Made by a program: the position numbers and the translations under genes | Shown here: positions 1 to 7,273 of the stretch, in pieces | Layout of the letters: the number at the start of each line of letters is the position of its first letter | Numbering within the stretch: position 1 is the first letter of the stretch | Notes under the pieces: model-generated | Told to the model about the DNA's origin: nothing | The model's database searches: none | What the model saw: only the letters and a program-made list of their open reading frames with translations | Assembly (NCBI GenBank): GCA_949878485.1 | Contig: CATLAM010000003.1 | Span: 75,833-126,634, forward strand | DNA: 50,802 bases | Direction of reading: 5' to 3' | Source of the DNA: an uncultured Eubacteriales bacterium | GTDB taxonomy: Bacteria > Bacillota > Clostridia > Christensenellales > UBA1242

Positions 1-834
1 TGTGTAACCAGATATACCCAAAAGACCACATTGTTTATTAAGATAAGAAATCGCTTTGTCAACAGTCAAATTTTTCTTTTCACAAAGATATTGAACAACA
101 GTTGGGTCAACATCTCCAGAACGAGTTCCCATCATAAGTCCTTGAAGTGGAGTAAGCCCCATTGTTGTTTCCACACTCTTGCCGTTTTCCACGCAAGTGA
201 TGCTGGAGCCATTACCAAGATGAGCAATAATAAGGTTGAGTTTGCTTATTGATTTTCCCAAAATTTTTGCCATTTCTTGTGTAATGAATTTGTGGCTTGA
301 ACCATGGAAACCGTATTTTCTGATTTTGAATTTCTTTGCATCTTCGTATTTAATTGGATACATATATGCCTTTTCTGGCATGGTTGCATGGAAAGCAGTG
401 TCAAAAACAGCGACTTGTGGAACATCCATAACTGCTTGACAAGCCTTAATTCCAGCAATGTTTGCTGGCATATGAAGTGGCCCGAGTGGAACGAGTTTCT
501 CAAGTTCTTTCATAACTTTTGGTGTGATAAGCACAGAATCTGTGTAAATTTCGCCACCGTGAAGCACTCTGTGACCTACAGCATCGATTTCATCAAGACT
601 TTTAATAACACTATTTTCTGGGCTTGTCAAAATGTTTAAAACTTTTTGAATGGCATCTTCATGATTTTTTGCACCATCAAATTTAGTTTCTTTTCCATTG
701 CATTTAAGAGTAATGATTGGATCTTTAAGACCAATTTTTTCACAATTTCCTTTTACAATCAACTTTTCAGTTTTCATATCCAAAAGTTGATATTTAAGCG
801 ATGAACTTCCTGCATTGATAAGTAAAATTTTCAT
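1..834 (-). CDS. ackA: Acetate kinase (partial, runs off the window edge)
   Basis: Makes ATP and acetate from acetyl phosphate, the last step of the Pta-AckA fermentation route in the cytoplasm. Only the first 278 codons are present and the frame is open to base 1. The N-terminus carries the family's phosphate-binding start (LLINAGSSSLKYQL), then GHRVLHGGE, HATMPEKAYMYP, KYGFHGSSHK and HLGNGSSITC, all acetate kinase signatures in the right order. The ATG shares its first A-T with the pta stop (TAATG), so it is translationally coupled to pta. Identification is firm; the C-terminal third lies outside the window. Confidence 0.97.
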   Translation of the reverse strand, partial: MKILLINAGSSSLKYQLLDMKTEKLIVKGNCEKIGLKDPIITLKCNGKETKFDGAKNHEDAIQKVLNILTSPENSVIKSLDEIDAVGHRVLHGGEIYTDSVLITPKVMKELEKLVPLGPLHMPANIAGIKACQAVMDVPQVAVFDTAFHATMPEKAYMYPIKYEDAKKFKIRKYGFHGSSHKFITQEMAKILGKSISKLNLIIAHLGNGSSITCVENGKSVETTMGLTPLQGLMMGTRSGDVDPTVVQYLCEKKNLTVDKAISYLNKQCGLLGISGYT

Positions 835-1826
835 TATTTTTCTCCTTTTTCTTCACATTGAAGTGCTGTTATAACACTGACAATGATTATATCTTTTACA
901 CTGCAACCGCGAGATAAGTCATTTACAGGTTTTTTAAGACCTTGCAAAATAGGTCCAACAGCAGTCATTCCACCAATGTATTGAATTGCTTTATAGCAAA
1001 TGTTTCCTGCTTGAATGTCAGGGAAAATCAAAACGTTTGCATCCCCTTTAAGAGGGCTGTTTGGTGCTTTGTGATTGGCAACAATTGGCACCATTGACGC
1101 ATCAAACTGTAATTCTCCGTCACAAACAACATCTTTTTCTTTTTTCTTAAATTTTTCAAAAGCAGTTCTAACCTTATCCACATCTTCGCTTTTAGCACTG
1201 CCCTTTGAAGAATATGACAAAAATGAAACTTTTGGTTCTAATCCAAACATGTTTGCACTTTTAACACTTTGGCTGGCAATAACAGCAAGAGTGTCACTGT
1301 CTGGCTTTTCCAAAACACCACAATCAGCCAAAACAAGTGCTTTGCCTTTCAAGAATTTGTTTTCTCCATACATCAAGAAACATGAAGAAACAGGGTCTTT
1401 CTTGTTTTTTGCTTTGATGATTTGAAGTGCAGGTCTAACAGTTGTTGCTGTTGACGCTTCAGCACCTGCAACCATTCCGTCAGCATACCCACATTCAACA
1501 AGAAGTGTGGCAAAATAATATGGATCTTTTGCAAGTTCGTCTGCTTGTTCCAAAGTTAAGCCTTTTTCTTTTCTCTTTTCGTAAAGTGCTTTAACAAGTT
1601 TGTTTCTGTCAGCAAAAGTAATTGGATTTACAATGTCAAACTTTTCAAAAGATTTATCTCTTAAACTTAATGCACTTGCATCGCCCACAAGCAAAACTTT
1701 AACAATCTTTTTCTTTTGCAAATATTTAACTGCTTCCACAGTTCTGTCAGAAAAACTTACTTCTGGAAACACAATGGTTTTCTGTGATTTCTTTGCTTTT
1801 TTAATTAAATCTTCAATTTTAAACAT
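834..1826 (-). CDS. pta: Phosphate acetyltransferase
   Basis: Converts acetyl-CoA and phosphate to acetyl phosphate, which AckA then uses to make ATP. The 330-residue length is that of the short single-domain Pta without an N-terminal regulatory extension. Visible family segments include the start KTIVFPEVSFSDRTVEAV, CGYADGMVAGAEASTATTVRPALQ in the middle, and the C-terminal NVLIFPDIQAGNICYKAIQ and MTAVGPILQGLKKPVNDLSRG. GGAG lies 8 bases before the ATG. It overlaps ackA by one base and has its own promoter upstream, so pta-ackA form a transcription unit. Confidence 0.97.
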   Translation of the reverse strand: MFKIEDLIKKAKKSQKTIVFPEVSFSDRTVEAVKYLQKKKIVKVLLVGDASALSLRDKSFEKFDIVNPITFADRNKLVKALYEKRKEKGLTLEQADELAKDPYYFATLLVECGYADGMVAGAEASTATTVRPALQIIKAKNKKDPVSSCFLMYGENKFLKGKALVLADCGVLEKPDSDTLAVIASQSVKSANMFGLEPKVSFLSYSSKGSAKSEDVDKVRTAFEKFKKKEKDVVCDGELQFDASMVPIVANHKAPNSPLKGDANVLIFPDIQAGNICYKAIQYIGGMTAVGPILQGLKKPVNDLSRGCSVKDIIIVSVITALQCEEKGEK

Positions 1827-1903
1827 AATTTTTCTCCATTCATTTTCGGCAATCTATTAAGCATATAAATTATATATCTTTAATAAGAAATAACCATATA
1901 CCA

Positions 1904-1932
1904 ATTATAAAAATTAAGTAAACAAAAGTCAA
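1904..1932 (-). promoter_or_regulatory. Promoter of pta-ackA
   Basis: On the minus strand TTGACT (1927-1932) and TATAAT (1904-1909) are separated by exactly 17 bases, near-consensus for the housekeeping sigma factor. It would give a leader of about 70 bases before pta. It overlaps the 5' region of the divergent gene at 1951. Confidence 0.75.
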
Positions 1933-1950
1933 ACAAAATAAGGAGAAGAC

Positions 1951-2907
1951 ATGAAAAATTATCTCACAAAAAAAGTTGGACAACCCTTTTGGGTGGTTGC
2001 CCTTACCATGCTTATTTTCTTTTTTCTGTTTTGCATGATTTTAAGACCAGAAAAGTTTATCCAACAAGGTTTAAATGGAATTTCTGCTTGGGCTTTTAAT
2101 GTGCTTCCAAGTGTTTTTCCTTTCATGTTTTTCACCCGCACCTTGTCATCACTAAACATCATGTCATCGCTTTGTCGCCCATTTTCAGGTCTAAGCAAAG
2201 TGTGCTTTAAAACACCACCAATTTCTGTCTATGCTTTTATGATGGCAATTTTTTCTGGATATCCTGTTGGAACAAAAACTATTGCTGACCTTTATTTGCA
2301 AGGAAAAATATCCAAAGAAGATGCCTTTAAAATGACATCGTTTTGTTCCACAAGTGGGCCAATGTTCATTGTTGGAGCAGTTGGGATTGGAATGTTTAAA
2401 AGTGCCACAGTCGGTTATATTTTGTTTTTAAGCCATGTCATTGGTGCAATTTTAAACGGAATAATCTTTCGCAATTTCAAACTTAAAGAAAATGAAAAAC
2501 TTGAGTCACAATCTGAAACAAAAAACACCACACTTGACATTTCTGACATTGTTGTCAATTCCACAACAGCAATTCTTTCTGTCGGTGCAATAATTACAAT
2601 TTTCTTCATAGTGATTGAATGTTTTTCACCATTATTGTCGCTTCTGCCACAAAACATTGCTTTTCTGTTTGAAGGAATCATTGAAATAACAAAAGGTTGC
2701 ATAGACCTTGCAACCCTTCCAAATCAATTTATTGCTGTAATTTTGGCATCTTTTGTGGTCAGTTTTGGCGGAATTTCCACAATACTGCAATCACTAACCA
2801 TGCTTTCCAAACTTAAAATGCCAGTCAAACTTTTTGTTTTTCAAAAACTCTTGCATGGAATTCTCGCAATGCTTACAGCCATTCTTCTTGCCTTTTTAAT
2901 CTTGTAA
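1951..2907 (+). CDS. YlbJ-like membrane protein of the nucleoside-recognition (Gate) family
   Basis: A 318-residue polytopic membrane protein with about seven or eight hydrophobic segments. The central motif FSGYPVGTKTIADLY, followed by KISKEDAFKMTSFCSTSGPMFIVGAVGIGMF, is typical of YlbJ, a Bacillota membrane protein linked to spore resistance in Bacillus. It is also shared with the wider Gate/nucleoside-recognition family, so a transport role cannot be excluded. GGAG stands 6 bases before the ATG. It is divergent from pta and its last 12 bases overlap the convergent gene on the minus strand. Family call is good; sporulation function is inference. Confidence 0.75.
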   Translation: MKNYLTKKVGQPFWVVALTMLIFFFLFCMILRPEKFIQQGLNGISAWAFNVLPSVFPFMFFTRTLSSLNIMSSLCRPFSGLSKVCFKTPPISVYAFMMAIFSGYPVGTKTIADLYLQGKISKEDAFKMTSFCSTSGPMFIVGAVGIGMFKSATVGYILFLSHVIGAILNGIIFRNFKLKENEKLESQSETKNTTLDISDIVVNSTTAILSVGAIITIFFIVIECFSPLLSLLPQNIAFLFEGIIEITKGCIDLATLPNQFIAVILASFVVSFGGISTILQSLTMLSKLKMPVKLFVFQKLLHGILAMLTAILLAFLIL

Positions 2908-3765
2908 CTTTATAATTTCTTCTCTTGCCAAGGCATCACAACGATTATTGTTTTCATTGTCGCTGTGTCCCTTAACCTTGATAAATTCAACATTATGTTT
3001 CTGCACAACTTTTAAAAGTCTTTGCCACAAATCTTTGTTTAAAACTTCGCTTTTTCCGCTTGTTTTCCAATTGTTTTTTTGCCAGTTTGAAAGCCAATTT
3101 TGATTAAACGCATTTACAACATAAGCACTGTCGCTGTAAACTTTAATGATTTGACTGTCTTTAACACTTTCAAGCCCTTGAATAACCGCCATAAGTTCCA
3201 TGCGATTATTTGTCGTGTTTTCTTCTCCGCCAGACAAGATTTTTTCTTTACCTTTAAAGTTTAAAATAGATGCCCAGCCGCCTGCTCCGGGATTTCCTGA
3301 ACAAGCACCATCAGTGTAAATAACAACCGCATCATCACATGCACAACTGACCACATTTTCTTTAGGCAATTTTAATTCTTCACAAACTGCATTAAGGTCT
3401 GCCCCACAATCTGGAAGTTCATTAAAAAGTTTAACTTCATCCCCTTCTTTTCTTGGAATAACATGAAAATGAATATGTTTCACCGACTGCCCAGCAACAC
3501 TGCCTGTGTTATTTAAAATGTTATAACCATCAATACCTTTTTCTTTAACATAAAAATCACCAATTTTTTTGCAAGTTTCAATCACGCGAGAAAGTGTTGT
3601 GTTATCACAAGTAATCATGGTTTCATAATGTTTTTTTGGAATCACCAAAGTGTGACCATAAACATCGTTTGAAATGTCAAGAAACGCCAAGCAAAAATCA
3701 TCTTCATAAATTTTATATGAAGGAATTTCACCTGAAATAATCTTACAGAAAACACAATCTTTCAT
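2896..3765 (-). CDS. HIT-family hydrolase fused to ribonuclease HI
   Basis: Two enzymes in one 289-residue chain. Residues 1-110 are a HIT (Hint-type) nucleotide hydrolase/transferase: a CVFCKI zinc-type start, GHTLVIPKKHY, and the catalytic triad motif HIHFH. After a linker of about 35 residues, a complete RNase HI follows: TDGACSGNPGAGGW, then MEL, SDSAYV, VKGHSD and CDALA, which supply all four acidic catalytic residues (about D152, E190, D212, D277) and the assisting His. RNase HI cuts the RNA of RNA-DNA hybrids. Two ATGs are adjacent; the second has the better 5-base spacing to AAGGAG. There is no internal stop, so the fusion is real in this sequence. Confidence 0.92.
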   Translation of the reverse strand: MKDCVFCKIISGEIPSYKIYEDDFCLAFLDISNDVYGHTLVIPKKHYETMITCDNTTLSRVIETCKKIGDFYVKEKGIDGYNILNNTGSVAGQSVKHIHFHVIPRKEGDEVKLFNELPDCGADLNAVCEELKLPKENVVSCACDDAVVIYTDGACSGNPGAGGWASILNFKGKEKILSGGEENTTNNRMELMAVIQGLESVKDSQIIKVYSDSAYVVNAFNQNWLSNWQKNNWKTSGKSEVLNKDLWQRLLKVVQKHNVEFIKVKGHSDNENNNRCDALAREEIIKLQD

Positions 3766-3783
3766 CATAACTCCTTAAAAGTC

Positions 3784-4650
3784 TTAATAACAAACATAAC
3801 ATCCACAAGCCAAAACTTTAGGACCTGTGTGAGTGGCAATACTGAGTGCCAATTCGTCCACATATTCAAAAGGAATATGTGGAAATTCTTTTTTCAACTC
3901 TTCAGCAAAAGTCAAAGCATTTTCTTCGTTTGCAGTATGAGCAACAGCAATTTTAATTTTTCCTTCATCTACAAGACTTTTAAATCTGCCTTCCAAATCT
4001 TTCTTCAAAGCATCAATCATCTTTTGTTTTGCCGTTTTAATGTTTATCACTTTGGCATATGTGTCAAGTTTTCCACCTTGAATTTGAAGCACAGGCTTAA
4101 TGTTTAAAACTGTTCCAATGGCAGCAGCGGCAGGAGTAATTCTTCCGCCCTGTTTCAAATATTTCAAAGTGTCCACCATCAAATAGATGGAAGATTGAAG
4201 TGCGGTGTTTTCCAACCACTTCTTGATTTCCACAGCATTGTTACCATCTTTAGCCATGTTGATTGCATCAATAACAGATGACTTCATGGTAATAGAAACT
4301 CTGCGGTTGTCCACAACTTGAACTTTTCCATTAAAATCTTCCGAAAATTTGATTGCTGTTTCACAACTTTGACTTAATCCGCTTGACATAGGAATGTAAA
4401 CAATTTCGTCATAAGTTTTTAAAATTTTCGTCCAAAGTGCCACAATCTCATTGATATTTGGTTGTGAAGTAGTTATTCTTTTCCCACTTTGTTGAATTTC
4501 ATAAAACTTATCTTTCTTTAAACTTACATTTTCATAATAAATCTCTTCATCAATAATAAATGGCATAGGCACTAAAAAACAGCCTAATTGTTCTGCTTCT
4601 TCAGGCAAAATACCACTGTTTGTATCTGTAATTACCGCAATTTTTTTCAT
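3784..4650 (-). CDS. DegV family fatty-acid-binding protein
   Basis: A 288-residue DegV/FakB-type protein. Members bind a fatty acid between two alpha/beta domains and present it to fatty acid kinase FakA for phospholipid synthesis. Family features: VITDTNSGILPEEAEQL at the start, the GKRITTSQPNINE segment, YIPMSSGLSQSCETA, the KYLKQGGRI segment before the conserved KPVLQIQGGKL, and the closing HTGPKVLACGCYV. It lies in a minus-strand run between the N-formylglutamate amidohydrolase-like gene and the HIT-RNase H gene with gaps of 16-18 bases, so all three are probably cotranscribed. No FakA gene is in the window. Confidence 0.93.
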   Translation of the reverse strand: MKKIAVITDTNSGILPEEAEQLGCFLVPMPFIIDEEIYYENVSLKKDKFYEIQQSGKRITTSQPNINEIVALWTKILKTYDEIVYIPMSSGLSQSCETAIKFSEDFNGKVQVVDNRRVSITMKSSVIDAINMAKDGNNAVEIKKWLENTALQSSIYLMVDTLKYLKQGGRITPAAAAIGTVLNIKPVLQIQGGKLDTYAKVINIKTAKQKMIDALKKDLEGRFKSLVDEGKIKIAVAHTANEENALTFAEELKKEFPHIPFEYVDELALSIATHTGPKVLACGCYVCY

Positions 4651-4666
4651 AACCCACCTTTAAAAA

Positions 4667-5311
4667 TTAAAATTTCTTTTGTGATAACTCAATTGTCTGC
4701 ACAAGACAGTCAATCAAGTCTTTTAAATAAGTCACATATTTTGCTTCATTTGTATATTTGCAATTAAGTTCAAACTGAATCGTCCAAATGCCGAGTTCTT
4801 TCGAAATGTAACCGCTTATCGTTCCTGCCTTGCCACAGAATGGCTGATCAATGGAAACAACAAAACCTTTTTTGTTTAAACGCTGATGCAAAAAGTCAAA
4901 CAACTTTTCATTTGGCTTAACATTTTCACCAAAATTGACTCCAAGATTGATGTCAATTGGTCGTTTCTTAGCAAGTCCATGCAAATCAATTAAATATTTA
5001 ATTTTGTTTTTCTTAATATAACGCTTTAATTCTTCTTTATAAGGACACACATCATCAAAGTTTGCATCATCATTGCAATTTTGTGTTTTTGCAATAAGAT
5101 GAGCATCAGTTAAGGCTTGAATTTCAAGTGCCAAACCCAAAGACCCTGGCTCAGCGTTTTTATAATCACCCAACCTAACTTGTGAAACACCATGTGGTGC
5201 AGAAAGCATAACAGGAATGTTTCCTTCAATAATTTCAAAACTTTTATTGGCATTTTCCTTTAAAAATTTCTTCCGTCTGTCATTAAATTTTTTAAAACTA
5301 AATTTTTTCAT
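4667..5311 (-). CDS. N-formylglutamate amidohydrolase-like protein
   Basis: A 214-residue protein with the layout of the N-formylglutamate amidohydrolase family, zinc enzymes related to carboxypeptidases. SAPHGVSQVRLG supplies the first metal-binding His, LIDLHGLAKKRPIDINLG the DLHG motif, and TISGYISKELGIWTIQFELN the C-terminal Glu region. It is a little shorter than characterised enzymes (about 260) and no histidine-degradation genes are nearby, so the true substrate is unknown; other short members of this family are of unknown role. First gene of a three-gene minus-strand run; AGG lies 7 bases before the ATG. Confidence 0.7.
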   Translation of the reverse strand: MKKFSFKKFNDRRKKFLKENANKSFEIIEGNIPVMLSAPHGVSQVRLGDYKNAEPGSLGLALEIQALTDAHLIAKTQNCNDDANFDDVCPYKEELKRYIKKNKIKYLIDLHGLAKKRPIDINLGVNFGENVKPNEKLFDFLHQRLNKKGFVVSIDQPFCGKAGTISGYISKELGIWTIQFELNCKYTNEAKYVTYLKDLIDCLVQTIELSQKKF

Positions 5312-5362
5312 AAAATAACCTACTGCAAAATTGTAACATAAATAAAAAATTTTTCAAACAAA

Positions 5363-5392
5363 TTTAAGTAATTTACAAAAAAATTACTTAAA
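5363..5392. repeat. Inverted repeat in a divergent promoter region
   Basis: Twelve bases (TTTAAGTAATTT, 5363-5374) recur as a perfect reverse complement at 5381-5392 across a 6-base centre. It lies between the divergent genes starting at 5311 and 5452 and has no T-tract following, so an operator is more likely than a terminator. Function is inferred from position only. Confidence 0.4.
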
Positions 5393-5451
5393 AACTTTTA
5401 ATTAAATTCACAAATTTAAAATTTAAGAATATAAAGAATAAGAGGTTTTTT

Positions 5452-6507
5452 ATGTTTTCAATAAGTGTATGTATGATCATCAAAAACGAACAAGAAACAC
5501 TTGCTCGTGTTTTGGAATGTGCAAAAAAGTTTGCAGATGAAATCATCATTGTTGACACAGGTTCAACAGATGAAAGCGTTTCCATTGCAAAAAAGTTTAC
5601 TGACAAAGTTTTTCATTTTGATTGGTGCAACGACTTTTCTAAGGCACGCAATTTTTCATTTTCAAAAGCAACTTGTGATTATCAAATGTGGCTTGACGCA
5701 GATGATGTAATAACTGATGAAAATATAAACAAAATAAACAAACTTAAAAACTCTGAAATCGATGCAGATGTTTTTATGTTTAAATATTCTTGCGGATTTG
5801 ACGCAAGAAACACACCAATTCTGACATATTATCGAGAACGACTTTTAAAACGAAAAAACAATTATGTTTGGCAAGGATTTGTGCATGAAGTAATTGTTCC
5901 ACAAGGACACATCGAATTTTGTGAAATTGAAATAGAGCACCGCAAAATCAAGCACTCTAATCCTAAACGAAACCTAAAACTATACAGAATTGCCAAAAGA
6001 CAAGGCAAAGTTTTTTCTGCCCGCGAACAATATTATTACAGCCGAGAACTTTTTTACAACAACTACATTTCGACTGCAATTAAAAACTTAACCAAGTTTT
6101 TAAAGATGCCAAACACATTTTTGCCTGATAATCTCGGAGCGTATCTTATTTTGTGTGATTGTTTGATAATCAAAAAGCGATATGAAACTGCACTTAAAAA
6201 AATGTTTCAATGTCTTTCCAAACACATCCCAACAGCAGAAATGTGTTGCAAAATTGCATATTTATATGACTTGACAAATGACACAACCAAAGCAATTTTT
6301 TGGTATAAATTTGCAATGCAAACTGAAAAGCAAACCACTGGATTTGTGCAATCAGATTATGAAAACATCGTTCCACTTTTGGAACTCACTCGCCTTTACT
6401 ATAAATCAAAAAATTTTGAAAAAGCAAAAGAATTCCACGAAAAAGCAAAGTCATTCAATCCAAATCACCCATCAGTGCTTTACAATGAGCAATTTTTTAA
6501 AAAATAA
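5452..6507 (+). CDS. Family 2 glycosyltransferase with C-terminal TPR region
   Basis: Residues 1-210 are a GT-A fold family 2 transferase: SVCMIIKNEQETLARVLE at the start, the nucleotide-sugar motif VDTGSTDES (34-42) and the metal-binding LDADDV (81-86), followed by the FVHEVI segment seen in the SunS/WaaE-like subgroup. Residues about 230-350 form helical TPR-type repeats ending in KAKEFHEKAKSFNPNHPSVLYN. It probably adds a sugar to a protein or a cell-surface glycan, but neither donor nor acceptor can be read. AGAGG stands before the ATG. It is a single-gene unit ending at a strong terminator. Confidence 0.88.
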   Translation: MFSISVCMIIKNEQETLARVLECAKKFADEIIIVDTGSTDESVSIAKKFTDKVFHFDWCNDFSKARNFSFSKATCDYQMWLDADDVITDENINKINKLKNSEIDADVFMFKYSCGFDARNTPILTYYRERLLKRKNNYVWQGFVHEVIVPQGHIEFCEIEIEHRKIKHSNPKRNLKLYRIAKRQGKVFSAREQYYYSRELFYNNYISTAIKNLTKFLKMPNTFLPDNLGAYLILCDCLIIKKRYETALKKMFQCLSKHIPTAEMCCKIAYLYDLTNDTTKAIFWYKFAMQTEKQTTGFVQSDYENIVPLLELTRLYYKSKNFEKAKEFHEKAKSFNPNHPSVLYNEQFFKK

Positions 6508-6532
6508 AAGTGAGAAATTTCTCACTTTTTAA
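6508..6532. terminator. Bidirectional terminator
   Basis: A perfect 16-base palindrome (GTGAGAAATTTCTCAC, 6510-6525) flanked by A-tract and T-tract. It serves the glycosyltransferase on the plus strand and the small gene converging from the minus strand, whose stop codon lies inside it. Confidence 0.88.
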
Positions 6533-6929
6533 ATTTTAAATCTCTGACATAATTAATTAAAATTTTTCTTAAATCTTCAGAATATTCATCAACAAAATCA
6601 TCTTCTTCATTAAACATTACAAAATTATTATGAACATCATCTAAATCCGTAATTGTTTTAAATTTTTCCAAAGCCGATTCAAAATTTTCTTTCAGTGCTG
6701 GTGGCAAAATTTGACAAAGATTGAAACTTGTTTCTTCCAGTTCATCATTAAAAACTTTATTGCTTAGAAAAATAAAATGACTTAAACTTGCTTTTTTCCA
6801 TAACAAGTTTTCCTTTTCACAAGTTATGTCTTTGTAATAATTAAACAAACTGTAATAAGGTTGTTCAAGTTTACCTTTTTTATATAATTTTAGAATTGTT
6901 TTAAACCATTTTTTGTTTTCATTAAACAT
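6522..6929 (-). CDS. Small protein of unknown function
   Basis: I do not recognise this 135-residue soluble protein. It is acidic in its second half (a NEEDDFVDEYSEDL stretch near residue 110), rich in aromatic residues near the start, and appears mostly helical. No signal peptide or membrane segment is visible. AAGGAAA precedes the ATG at a suitable distance and codon use matches the neighbours, so it is likely real. It stands alone between two terminators. Confidence 0.6.
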   Translation of the reverse strand: MFNENKKWFKTILKLYKKGKLEQPYYSLFNYYKDITCEKENLLWKKASLSHFIFLSNKVFNDELEETSFNLCQILPPALKENFESALEKFKTITDLDDVHNNFVMFNEEDDFVDEYSEDLRKILINYVRDLKFKK

Positions 6930-7011
6930 TTTTAATTTCCTTTTAATTAACTGAATTACTCAATAAAAATATAACATAAATTTTCAAGATTTCCAAACAA
7001 ATTCAAATTAT

Positions 7012-7038
7012 AAAAAACGCTTAGATTTCTCTAAGCAT
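7012..7038 (-). terminator. Terminator after the DUF6273/LRR gene cluster
   Basis: Stem GCTTAG/CTAAGC (7019-7036) with a 6-base loop, followed in the minus direction by a run of six T. It ends the transcription unit that starts at the promoter near 10143. Confidence 0.82.
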
Positions 7039-7042
7039 CTTT

Positions 7043-7264
7043 TTATTTAATATTTTTAACTTTTTGTTTAAGTTCCAACACTTCTTCAGCAAGTTTCTTA
7101 AACTTATTTTCACTTAAAACCATTTCATATTCAATGTCTTTTCTTTCTTCTTCATGGCAAGTTTTATAACGAGAAATTATGTCTTGCTTCTCCGCTTCCA
7201 AAACATCCAATTCTTTCAATTTCAAATCCAACAATTGCTTAATTTTATTTACAGTCATTTCCAT
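7043..7264 (-). CDS. Small coiled-coil protein of unknown function
   Basis: A 73-residue, highly charged protein with heptad spacing of Leu/Ile/Val along almost all its length, that is, one long coiled coil. No recognised family. It starts 9 bases after the stop of the large upstream gene and has GGAGAA before the ATG. It is last in the transcription unit that contains the DUF6273/LRR gene, so it may serve the same unknown process. Confidence 0.6.
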   Translation of the reverse strand: MEMTVNKIKQLLDLKLKELDVLEAEKQDIISRYKTCHEEERKDIEYEMVLSENKFKKLAEEVLELKQKVKNIK

Positions 7265-7273
7265 AACATTCTC

